The notes under the pieces are model-generated. The model saw only the letters and a list, made by a program, of their open reading frames with translations, had not been told where the DNA came from and ran no database searches. A stretch of 64,000 nt of DNA from Kryptolebias marmoratus (taxonomy: Eukaryota > Chordata > Actinopteri > Cyprinodontiformes > Rivulidae): NCBI RefSeq assembly GCF_001649575.2, contig NC_051450.1:8921059-8985058 (forward strand). The letters are read 5' to 3'. Below are positions 11,800 through 22,430 of the stretch, in pieces (the stretch's first letter is position 1; every line of letters begins with the position of its first letter). The position numbers were made by a program, and so were the translations under genes.

Positions 11800-13405
11800 T
11801 ATTCTAATCAAACCTCAAATGTAAAAAACACACATCCGATTCTACAATGTTGTTATTTATTGACTCAGTAGCTCCTAGAGTCACCTTTAGCAGCAAGAAC
11901 TCTTAGTAAGGCGATACCAGTCTCTCACATGGTTGTGGAGTAGTTTTGGCACACTCTTCTTTCCAATATTGCTTCAGTTGATTAAGGTTTGCAGGACTTT
12001 GAAATGCAGGGGTGGGACCTTAAGAGAGCTGTGCATGGACAATCAGGTTAAGGTAAGGACTTGGAAAATTTCGTTGCAACACCTTGTTTTTTTATTTTCA
12101 GTAGTTCTGTTGTAGTTTTGCTGCTGAGTGGGATCATTGTCCTCTTTCATGACCTGCTTTGCTTTTAGCTCTAGCTGTGAGACAGATGGCCTCACATTTG
12201 ACTCTGAAATGCATTGGTATAAAGAGGAGTTCATAGTCAACTCAATGATTGCAAGGTGGGGAATTTGTTGGGGCACCCCTACCTTGGAAGATTGGTAGGT
12301 GTCTTCAGTGTTAAATGCTTATGTGTTTCTGTGTTTAACCCTGAACAGAACTGAGTGAGAACAGAAACTGAATAGTTCACGTGAAACTTCATAATGAATG
12401 TGTTAGCAAACAATGGGAATTTCTACAAAGTAATGCCAATTATATAAAAATATGTAATGTAAAATAAGTGACTGCACTTTTGAAGAAAATGTAAAATTTT
12501 GACTAGAGATTACCAAACGGCATGTGAAAGATTCCATGGTCAAGTGCTTTTCGGTAGCTGGCCCTAGTCGAGATTTATTATGAATTTTCTTCAACAGTGG
12601 TTTACTATTTGCCTTTCTCCCATAAAACTCAGACTGCTGAAGAACCTGATCAACAGAGGTTATATGAACAGTTTCTCCCATCTGACCTGCTGAAGCTTAG
12701 AACTCCTTCAGAGTGCTCATAGGGGTCTTGGTGGTCTCTCTCACTAGTCTCCTTCTTCACCGTCACTCAGTTTGTGAGGACGGCCTGCTCTTGGTAGATT
12801 TACACATGTCCCACATTCCTTCTATTTCTTGGTGATGAATTTAACAGAACTCCTGGGGATGTTTAGGGTCTAAGAAATCCATTCGTATCCATCTTACTTG
12901 GGGTGTCTGTGGATCAGTGGTTAGAGCAGTTGTCTTCTAATGAAGGTGTTGGAGGTTTGATTCCTGGCAGGAGTCACATGTCGAAGTGTCCCTGGGCAAG
13001 ACACTGAACCCCTCACTGCTTCCAGTGTGCCCTATTGGTGTAAGAATAGAGTTTAAAGCACTGATTTGTCTACATAGAATGATTTAGTCAGATTAATTTT
13101 GTAGGGATGTAGTAGAGCGCTGTATGAATGGGTAAATCAGGGCACAGATTGTGTTGTGAAGTGTTTTGAGCAGCCTGATTGGCTAGAAAGGTGCTATATA
13201 AGTACAGTCCATGTACCATTTGTACTTTTCAATAATCTTTTCTCTGAGATGATTTCGAACAGTCACTTTAAAGAGGGTCAATATTTATGCAATCACTTAT
13301 TTTACTTTTATTTTTTTGGCCAAAAAGCTGAATTTATATTGACCATGACTGAATTATGACAGCAATAAAAGGGTAAAAGATTCAAAGGGGTGAATACGGT
13401 GTTTC
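11800..13405 (-). pseudogene. Tc1/mariner transposon relic, interrupted by a SINE
   Basis: The transposase reads on the minus strand with its N-terminal part at high coordinates. Residues around 12900-12690 match the Tc1 linker between the two helix-turn-helix parts, ending RRRLVRETTKTPMSTLKEF, with stops. Next comes GETVHITSVDQVLQQSEFYG followed by GRKANSKPLLKK (12675-12520), equivalent to the T-V-x-R-x-L region. The C-terminal catalytic piece at 12280-12120 includes MNSSLYQCISESNVRPS and KEDNDPTQQQ, where Tc1 enzymes have a DNDPKHT motif holding the second catalytic Asp. The first catalytic Asp block (WSDE) is not recognisable. Stops and frameshifts make it inactive. A SINE splits it at 12900-13222. 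The right end near 13390 (AAAGGGGTGAATAC) resembles Tc1 ends. Confidence 0.8.
12900..13222 (+). repeat. tRNA-derived SINE (type B), full length, nested in the Tc1 relic
   Basis: The head resembles a tRNA. A box-A-like TGGATCAGTGG sits at 12910-12920 and a box-B-like GGTTTGATTCC at 12954-12964, one base from the consensus, so RNA polymerase III initiation is expected of its source. The body has CAAGACACTGAACCCCTC, and the tail GCTATATAAGTACAGTCCA matches the usual fish SINE 3' end. Possible target duplication is TACTT (12895-12899 and 13223-13227). The minus-strand copy at 31504-31803 belongs to the same subfamily. This is not a tRNA gene. Confidence 0.85.
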
Positions 13406-15564
13406 CAGGAATAACTTTCTCCTTTCATAAACAGAAACAAGTAACTGTAACTACCGACCCCTATATCGCCACATACTGTAGGTTGAAGTTGCAGGGCTCT
13501 GACAAGATTTCTAAGCCATACAATGAGATCAAAGAGGCACACAGGAGAGTTAAACAACCAGGGGTGGAAGTAATATCTAGAATGTTGTTGTTTTTTTTCC
13601 CCCTTCCACACTGACCTGGATACGAAGCCGGTTCAGGACGCATCACTTCCCTCCTCTGCTTGCAGACCAGATCCCTAGAGACGGGACAAAGTAACTGTTC
13701 AATCCCAGGTAATTAACTTCACCATGACCCAGGGAACGCTCGCACCAGACACCACAATCCTTTAAGCACAACACCGCATTAGTCATATCCCACAAGGCCT
13801 TGCAAATGGCAGGACAAAAACAAAAGCATTCAAGGGATTCTTCTTCCCCCACATAATCACCAACAAACAGAGAAAATGGATCTATTAGCCTGGATCATAA
13901 TAACTGTGTGTGTTATAGGTACAGAACAAAAAGCTTTAACTATCTCACTTTGTAGGTTTTCTTTCCAGTGTGGTAAATTCTCAAGGCATGGTCATATAAT
14001 GACTTTAGGCAGCTTGAAGCATCTAAACATAATGCAGATGAGTAAAGCAGAAGGTATTCAGTGCTGAATCAGGTCCTTCGTGTAAAGCAGACAGGTGCTG
14101 TTGGATGAAGGTAACAGCTAAACAAACGCATGAGAAAGCTGCAGAGCTCATTATCAGCTGGTGTTAATGGAAATTTACCAAATTTAAATATACGCCGTTA
14201 CAGACTTTTGAAACCTGCTTCCCATTTTCATTGTGTGGATTTTACACAGGTATGTTTTTTTTCCGAGTATGATCTGATTAAATCACATGATTCCTTTTTT
14301 TTAAGCATAAAATTGAAAACGTGTGTCTTAAGGCCTCACATGCAAATGATCTCTTTTACATTCACTTTTAGTGTGAAGAACTCCCCGTGTGGCATGCTCA
14401 CACCCAGACTCGTGATTTTTTTTTTTTCTATTCCATCTTAAAGCTTTTCCTGTGAGATGGATTCACATGAAAACATAGGAAAGTGGCACGTCTAATTTTC
14501 ACTCATCTCACAGGAAATAATCAGCATCATAAAATCTAAGATACCATCTTAAATATTACGTGACGTGATTAGCAGAACACATAGGTTTATTGTAGTCAAT
14601 CGATTACGACAATGTAAAATGGTGAAACAGTCTAATGATTCATTCATCTTTTCACCATTTCAGCAGTGTGCCCACATTTGTGTGATCGCTCGAGTTGAAA
14701 ACTGCACACCAAATGATGATAATGTTAATAAAAATGTTAAAATACACAGTTAGCAAGGCAATATAAAATAACTCCGCTTTTACTAGCTAACTAGATTAAA
14801 TTGCAGGTTACTGGAAAATCCACTGACAATAATAACTTTATGGTAACGCATTAAATCTTATCATGGGAAATTTTCTCACATAATGTGTACTTCTATTTTT
14901 GATGCTTAAGGTGCACTTTACTGGTCATGCTTACACGCTTATGTAGGAGTTCATTACTTGATAAACATTAGCTGAAGTCAGGTTGCTTTGACTACAGTTA
15001 CATGAAATTACTGCAACTTGGACATGTTCTAACTTGCTGGAAAAATATAACTAGGACCAATATTTTCTTTAGAGGCATAGAAAAAATAAAAGATGTCCAG
15101 TTTTTACCTTTATTTCCCAGAGAGCACTATTAAAAAAGAAATCTGACAACACGAAAAACCTACATTTGAACAAGAGGAACAGAGAGAACATGTAAACATT
15201 TGCAATAACACAAACTTTCACACCACATGTCACATCTCATGAGTTTTGCCTGTCAGTACATGAAACAGGAGGCCCTAAATATCTTGACACTAACTGGATG
15301 TCTGCTTTTACTGACCTAAAACCGCATTTGGAAAAGGATAAAAGTTCCAGTGAAAGTTAAAGGAGAAGTTTATTGGATGTCTGTCTGTGGTGATTTACAA
15401 GCATAAATACTTCCAGTGGCAGCAACATGTAGCTCCACTGGATGCATCCAAGGGTCACATCTGGTAGGAATTTCACAATATTTCTCCCAAAATACAGTTA
15501 AAACAAGATGTTAACATATACTGTATAAAAAGGACACAGCCATTTGTTCCCCATTTTCTGACAT
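13406..15564. other. No gene recognised
   Basis: AT-rich unique-looking sequence. A minus-strand frame at 13643-13852 is cysteine-rich (residues CFCFCPAICKALW) but matches no family pattern I know and lacks splice context. A plus-strand frame of 103 codons at 14130-14441 is full of T-run phenylalanines. Both look like chance. Confidence 0.45.
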
Positions 15565-16507
15565 TAAATCTGACCAAACCTTTCCTGTTTTAGGTTAGTT
15601 AGGATTCCCAAAATTATTTATATTTGCAACCCCAAAACAAAAGCAAGACTTGGTGAAGATGCTGCTGAAGCTGGTGAAAGGGTCATTATTCACAGTTAAA
15701 TGAGTCCTGCATCAACATGAGCCAGAATGCCACTCAGTGAGGAAGAAACCATTACTCTGAAAGCAACATAAAAAAGCCAGAATGGAGTTTGAAAATGCAC
15801 ACAGGGACAAAGACCCTAATGTTTGGAGACATGTCCTGTGGTCTGATTAAACTGAAATTGAACTGTTTGGCCATAATGTCCATTTTTTTACATTTGGAGA
15901 AAAAGGGAAGCTTGCAAGCCTGAGAATATCATCCCAACCATGTAGTACGGGGGTGGCAGTATCATGATGTTTTGCTGCAGGAGGGATTGGTGCACTTCAC
16001 ATAACAGATGGCCTCATGATGAAAATACATTATGTGGAAATTTTGAAGCATCATCTAAAGAAATCAGCCAGGACCTTAAAGCTTGGACACAAAGGGGTCT
16101 TCCAAATGGACAATGACCCCAAGCATACTGTCAAATTAGTTACAAAGTGGCTTAAGGACAGCAAAGTCAATGTTTTGGAGCAGCTAACACAAAGCTCTGA
16201 TCTCAATACCATTGAAAAATTGTAGGCAGAGCTGGAAAGGCTTTTTTGAGCAAGGAGGCCTACAAACACGTCTCAGTTACAGCAGTTCTGTCAAAAGGAA
16301 TGGGACAAAACTCCAGCAAGTCATATAGTTTAAAGGCAATGATACAAAATACCAAGGAAATGTATGTAAATGATGATTTTGAAGAAAGTAAATCAATAAA
16401 ATAAAATCTCTAATTATTTAGGCACAAATAATTAGAGATAATAATTAGAAATAATTTGGGTAATCCTGGCTGGCTTAAAATGAAAAAAAAAAGGTATGGT
16501 CTGATTT
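15565..16507 (+). pseudogene. Tc1-like transposon relic with inverted terminal repeats
   Basis: The ends are imperfect inverted repeats of about 50 bp. The left arm (15568-15620) holds ACCAAACCTTTCCTGTTTTA and GGATTCCCAAAATTATTTA. The right arm (16450-16507) holds the reverse complement of both with several mismatches. Transposase pieces between them read in order on the plus strand. A WSDETEIELFG-like block lies at about 15838-15875 with a stop in it. Then comes an ILKHHLKKSARTLKLGHKG block and FQMDNDPKHT (about 16107-16136), which contains the second catalytic Asp. WLKDSKVNVLEQLTQSSDLN follows. Frameshifts and stops (for example after IEKL at 16223) make it inactive. The length (about 940 bp) is shorter than a full 1.6-kb Tc1, so there is an internal or end deletion. 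Confidence 0.85.
16407..16438. other. Perfect 13-bp hairpin in the Tc1 relic's 3' part
   Basis: TCTCTAATTATTT (16407-16419) pairs with AAATAATTAGAGA (16426-16438) around the loop AGGCAC. It lies just inside the right inverted repeat. It may have arisen by templated repair. No function is implied. Confidence 0.75.
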
Positions 16508-17030
16508 ACAGTTGTTTAGTGACAAAAACATGGTTATGTGTCTTTTCATATAGTGTAAACAAACATTTGGTTTTAACTAACTTTAACTTAGCCATGCTAA
16601 GGTACAGAGTCAGACAAATATGTCTATAAAAACAAAAAATGGGGATTTCCCGGGATTATCATAACAATAGATTGAGGTCCCAGTCAAGATCATTTTCACC
16701 AGTTGATGTCGCAATAGCTGACCACACTCCACTCCTAATCTCTCTTGTTAACCCACTATCTTTAGGTTTTAATGCCAGCCACATTAGAATACAGTTACAC
16801 TAAAATGATTGGGATGTAACGTTTCAACAAGTCTGCATTACGGACGTATTTTAAAATACCAGATGCAAGCAGTTTAGTGGCTACTTACAGCTTTTGTCCA
16901 ACTGGTAGTGATTAATCTGCATTCAGTACCATCAATTTAATTAGACATTAAAATCCAAACAGCTCTTAAAGCTAGCACAGCTACACTTTAGAGGAAAGTC
17001 TAAAGAGAAGAGGCAAGTTTCCAAGAAACA
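16508..17030. other. No gene recognised
   Basis: AT-rich spacer between the Tc1 and hAT-like relics. No motif or repeat boundary is clear; it may hold outer parts of either element. Confidence 0.45.
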
Positions 17031-17350
17031 ATGATAAGGCAAAAAAGATTACAGAGCAGGTGATTGAATTTATCACTCAGGGTGACCAACCCATCGCTGT
17101 GGTGGAGGAAATAGGTTTGTGTCATCTCTTGGAGCTGTTTGGAGCCATAGTGCGTCTTACTATCCCAACAAAAATGTTCATCACTGTATTGGGAAAAATT
17201 GTATTGAGTTCTCATTGCCTTAATGTTTGTATTAGTGAAGCTGCTGAGACCATACATTCTGATTTCAGCCTCACATTTTCTTTTTTTAATTCATTGCTCA
17301 AAGAAACAATAAAAAGTGATTCGACGAGAATACTGAAATAAAAAGGTACC
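17031..17350 (+). pseudogene. hAT-type (ZBED-like) transposase fragment
   Basis: The plus-strand frame at about 17036-17130 reads KKITEQVIEFITQGDQPIAV followed by VEEIGLCHLLELF. ZBED-type hAT proteins have a matching stretch in which a DxQP motif is followed by VVE, GF and a leucine-rich turn just before an EPRY motif. Directly after ELF the homology slips into another frame and then fades, so this is a short decayed piece. No BED zinc finger or C-terminal dimerisation domain is seen. The rest of the open frame to 17341 is not meaningful. Confidence 0.6.
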
Positions 17351-18021
17351 AGAGGGTGACACATTCAGATGTGCAAATCTAATTTTCGAGTGGAAAAACG
17401 GGCTACTTGAGGTAATAAAAAAACCAGGTGATGATTAGTTTTGTAATTATCATGGAATGTTAAGTTAAAAGTTGTTATTAAAATGTCAAAAAAAAGTTTT
17501 TAAAATGTTTTTTTTTTCCAAGAAGAAAAACTAAACTAAGACAGACACTTTAAAAATGAGTAATGAAACTGTTTTTCTCATTAAAGTCTGAATCTCAGTG
17601 GACTGGAACTCTTGGCAAGTAGTTGGAGATACAAAATTGCAAGAAAATACAGGAGCTTTCACCTGGTATCACACTGAAATGGTACTTACAGTACATTTGT
17701 ACAGAACTGCAAATAAACTGCAACATTTTCATCACAATTTACTCTTTTTTTTTGTTATTTGCTTTCATGGGTCACCAAGGCCTTCCAAAATTGAGTCACA
17801 TGTATTGCACAATTTTACTTACGGAAACTAAATTGAGAAGGGTGTGGTTCCATACGCCCAAAATGACGAAAGTAAATTTGTCATGTGAAATTTTTTTTTG
17901 AACGTGTTCAAAATTCATTTAACACAGCACAGAAAAAAAGGTTTTGAGAGATTTTAAAAACTCCCCCACGATTGCCGTTCACAGTTTGTCGCCAGCAGTA
18001 ACAGCCCAGTGAGATACTGGC
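17351..18021. other. No gene recognised; end shared with 23430-23463
   Basis: AT-rich with T-runs. Two overlapping plus-strand frames (17598-17901) resemble nothing. The stretch at 17990-18024 ends CAGTGAGATACTGGCTT, a 17-base block found again at 23447-23463, so part of this interval may be another dispersed repeat. Confidence 0.4.
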
Positions 18022-18590
18022 TTAATTCAATTCAATTTAGTTTATTTGTAGAGTGTCAATTCACAAGAAAGGTCTTCTCAGGGCACTATACAAAAACTGT
18101 CACATGCATTATAAAACACCACTTAGTAAAAGTTATCTATCTAAGGAAGCCAGCAGATCCTCCATCCTGAACAACATGGTGGCATCAATGGAAAGGAAAA
18201 CCTCCCTTTTTACAGGAAAAAAACCCTCCAGCAGAACCAGAACCAGGCTCCGGATGCACCTGCCTCAACTGGCTCAGGGTTAGAGAGGACAGGAAAGAGA
18301 CGCAGACAAACAGGAAGGATTGGACCAGGTGTAGTTTTTATGGGAAGAAAACACTGAAAAACACATGTTGCTGATAGAAAAAAATTACAAATTTAAGCAT
18401 TGGGGAGTAGAGCTAGTACAGACAGCAGCACAGGGAGGAAATGTGGTCAGTTTGTCCTTCAGCACTCTAAGCCTATAGCCGCATAACTAAAGGATAGCTC
18501 TGGAAACCCAAACCAACCCTAACTATAAGATTTATCAAAAAGGAAAGTCGTAAGCCTCGTCTTAAAAGTAGACAGGGTGTCAGGCATAAG
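18022..18590 (+). repeat. Common teleost interspersed repeat (retroelement-derived)
   Basis: It opens with AATTCAATTCAATTTAGTTT followed by ATTTGTAGAGTGTCAATTCA and GGGCACTATAC. Then come CCCTCCAGCAGAACCAGAAC, CTCAACTGGCTCAGGGTTAG and AGAGAGGACAGGAAAGA. Near the end are TCTAAGCCTATAGC and CCCTAACTATAAG. I recognise this order from a very abundant fish repeat in which Lys/Pro-rich reading frames are accidental. Which retroelement produced it I cannot say. Confidence 0.65.
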
Positions 18591-20734
18591 TGTTGTTCAT
18601 CTGTGGTTATGTTTATGACATTGTAAATTCACATTTTAGATTCAAAAGATAAGAAAAGTCAATCAAAATAAAATGAGCAAATTATGGTCTAATATGAACT
18701 GATAGACTTCTTGTTAATTGCAGCTTGTGATTCCAAGCATTTGGATTAAACACTAATTATACTTGGTGAATGATGTGACACCATCGTCTGCTTTTATCTT
18801 GAAAAGCCTTTAAAATCTCCTTTATAATCCTTATTTTGTCTCATAAATTTTGTAGCAGACTTGTTGGTATTTTTCTTCATAATTAAACGAAAGCTGGTAG
18901 ATTTATTTGAACAATATTAATACATGGTTTGCAATTTCCAATTTAGATCTCTCCTGTACAGTGGCAACAATGATTCTTATCTTTCTTAGTTATCCCTAAT
19001 GTAGTTATGTGACTCAGTTGCGCATAGACATTGTCTGAACAAACAAGCACGTTTTCATGATGCTGACAGACATTCTGACTCCAAGCAGGCTTCTGTGGGC
19101 CACTGTGGCCTTGACTAACCATAACATTGATAATCATGACACTTAGATTTCATTTGCAATTTTCAACCTCTACACAGTCTGCTGCAGTGATAAAATTATA
19201 AAGATAATAGTGCCCTCTTTCTATAAATCCTTTCAGCCTTTAAGCAAATGTTGAGCTGCAATATGTTTAAATAGCTATGCAATATTTTGTATTAATGTAT
19301 GATGAAAGCGATATTTACACACCCATTTAAATCTATTTTGATCAACCTTTTGAATGCTTAATAGGTTACTGAAAGTGCTTAGTTCAATGTAGTTAACCCA
19401 ACCTTTGCAGGGGGACGGGACAACATACAAGAAGTAAATCCACATCTTTACTCATCAAACACAAATATCATTCAAATGCATTTCAGTTTACTATCATGCA
19501 GAGGCACGGCTGTATGCAAACAACATAATTCCCAGCATGTTTGATCTTTCGTCTCGCATGTGAGTCATATCAGACAAGTCAGGCAAATAAAATAAATCTT
19601 AAATACAGCCCGTGTCCCTGAGAGTAAAAAAATGGACTGTTCCCTCAATAGAATATCTGCAAATGTCAAAACGGCTTGAATCAAACAGCTTATTGAAATT
19701 TCAGTGCAGCTGTATGGGTGTCTCTAATGAGGTAAGAAAAGAACAGTGTTGCTCTGACTGTGCAGCAGTCTAACTAGTTATCAGCCTTCCCTGCTGCTGA
19801 ACTATGGGAGAAAGTCCATAGGTGATGGTGAGGAGAACAAGGGGAAGCTACGTTGTTTAAGTGAGAGGGAGCAGATAATGGACTGCTCTCCCTCTCCTCC
19901 CCACGACACTTTCAACACTGGCAGAGCTTCTAGCCTACAGCCATCAGTGCGCCAAGAATGTGATTTGACTGTATATGTCAAACAGAGTTTGATTGTCTTT
20001 AGAAATGTTTAATTCATCAGATGGCTATGGAAGCTGCTTACCTCTGCCTCTGATTTGCTGGCAGACAACATGATGCAGAATGAGCAGTTATTATTGCTTT
20101 TGCATATAGATACTGCTGTCATTTCTACTTTACAACGAGGAAGAAGATGGTCAAATTTACTGCTAACATCCTTGCTCAAACATTTGCTCAGCCATCACTA
20201 ACAGTTTTGATGTGTTTGAAAGACAGATTATTTGAAACCATTTCATCCCATCTGACCTCGATTTCTACCATCCAGCCTTTTACATTGATGTGGATCAAAG
20301 CTTTGAAAAATGTACAGTGCAACGTGATGTATTTATTCAGACAAGCCATCAATATCGTGAGTACTGGTGCCCAGCAGTTTGTTTACCTGCTCTGTCATCC
20401 ACAGTGTGGATTTTTGCTTTTGGCTCATTTAAGGTGGCCAATTATAAACCAAGCAAGGCCTGTAAACAAAAGTCACATGAAGTCACATGCTGCTGGTTAA
20501 TTGGACAACTTTTAGGTAACCTGTCATTCTGCCAGGTTAGGGGTTTGGAAGATGCTGCAGGGGGTAGAGGTGGGTGGTTGTGCAAATAACTCTGATTTTA
20601 AACCCTGCAGCCTCCCTGTAGTTGATCATTATTGATTTGTTTGCTGTAACTTACAGAGAAGTAGATTATTCATAAAAAGATGCACCAATCACGGTTTTTG
20701 AGGCCTCACTAAGAACTATAATTAAGTGCTTCCA
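18591..20734. other. No gene recognised
   Basis: Unique-looking sequence. The 117-codon plus-strand frame at 20147-20500 and an overlapping 99-codon frame show no known domain and no GC3 bias. The segment from about 19480 to 20130 has enhancer-like texture (ATGCAAAC at about 19515, TAATTCC and CpG-poor balanced sequence), which is inference only. Confidence 0.4.
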
Positions 20735-20901
<167 letters not shown>

Positions 20902-22117
20902 CACACAAAAGAAATTTAACTTGAATATCCCATTATTTTTCATTTAGTAGCTTTTAATACCTCTTGTGCTGCCTTTGGACTTATTTCTAAACAACTCTCA
21001 GATATAACAAACAGCTAACTTTGAGTCTTCTCCATTCAGTAAAACCGATTTTTGCTCCCCACTTATCTGCTGTGCATTCACGAAACAAAGAAAAAAATCT
21101 GAATTTTGAGTCTTGAATTGGCAGGTCACCAGTGATAATCACAAGCTGAAGTAAAACAAGTGCAAATTAATCTAAAAAGTCAGCTTTCAACTGTTCAGAC
21201 CCCAGGGGTGACACCGCCCGGTTGGGAGATGGACCTGTAGCCTCAGCCGTGCCTCCAGGTCACGCAGAAATCAAAGAGCGGATGCTCCAAACAGAGAGGA
21301 AGGGGGCCGGGCTGCGACAAGGATGGCCTGCTGCTTTTATCAGTCAGGCAACGAACGGTGGTGAGTGTGAGGTCGCAGAAGAGCAGGAGATGACTGATTC
21401 ATAAGTCGAGTAGCTGGCTGTGTGTGTGTGTCTGTAGCCTGCAGGACACACAGTGGCTGACAGATTGGCAAGGCCACAGATGGGCCAGCCTCCATCAGCA
21501 CCGCAGGCTGCTGTGATGTGTCCATCCTCCCTTCACTCACCACGGCCAACTAAACTAAAGCTGTGATTGCCCGTACGTTTGGTTGGGTTCTGTTGTCTCT
21601 TTTCCAGTTTGTGGTGTGTTGTTTTAGAATCCGAACCACAATCGTTTTGTTTGCCAAGTCCAATAAAGGTAGAGGTTTGTCTTGGCGTTGCTGTTGCGGA
21701 ACTGTACTGCCGGCTTATGGCTGGAGAGAAAACACAAGGACAAAGCTGCTGAGCGTTTCTCTGTGCCTTTTTGTTCACATTGTTAGATGTTTATGGATAT
21801 TTTATGTTTGTACACTTACTGTCTGTGTTTACAAATGCTTGCACTCTGATATAGAGCAATTTAAGGGCTGAACAAGACAAAAAAGGTTCTAGCAATTAGT
21901 CACAATGAAGGCTCCTAGACTGTGGAACATTTTGCTTTGAGAATGCAGAAAAAAAACTATTGGTATTGTTTCAAAATCTTCTAATCTGTATAATAATAAA
22001 GGGTTTCATTTTATATAGTTTGTATTTGCTCAGTACAATATCCTGAACTCTATATGAGCATGCACAGTGTTAGTTCCACACATCCTTTGTACTCTGGTAC
22101 TCTTTACCTCCTTCTTT
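20902..22117. other. No gene recognised
   Basis: A moderately GC-rich patch at 21200-21560 has overlapping 60-100-codon frames on both strands, none of them recognisable. A short GT run lies at about 21419-21431. No splice-bounded exon stands out. Confidence 0.4.
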
Positions 22118-22430
22118 CCAGGTTGCAGGAAACTGGTGCCTATCTCGAACAGGCACTGTATGAGAGGTGGGGTACACCCTGGACAGGTCTCAAGTCCATC
22201 ACAGGGACACACAAATAAGAAAAACAACCATTCACACTCTCACTCACACCTAGGGACAATTGAGAGTTACCAATGAACCTAACATTTATGTTTTTGGTCT
22301 TTGGGAGGAAACCAGAGTACCTGGAATAAACCTACGAATGCATGGGGAGACCATGCAAACCTCAAGGTGATCCTCCAACATTCTCGCTGGTAGCCAACAG
22401 CTTTAACCACTGCCCTACCGTGCTGCCCGT
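22118..22430 (-). repeat. Teleost SINE-like repeat (type A), near full length
   Basis: On the minus strand the head reads GGGCAGCACGGTAGGGCAGT followed by GGTTAAAGCTG, which is tRNA-like. It continues through GCATGGTCTCCCCATGCATT, CCAAAGACCAAAAACATAAA and a CCTAGGTGTGAGTGAGAGTG block. It ends in the GTCCAGGGTGTACCCCACCT region. The order matches the copy at 1-292. The (GGAT)n tail is not preserved. Diverged copy, no coding function. Confidence 0.8.

Noticed and set aside
12905..12970. tRNA-like promoter boxes
   Set aside because: They belong to a SINE head; no cloverleaf or anticodon stem of a functional tRNA can be drawn.
13643..13852. Cysteine-rich minus-strand frame, considered as a receptor-accessory protein
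   Set aside because: Cysteine and tryptophan spacing does not fit the families I compared it with, and there are no splice sites.
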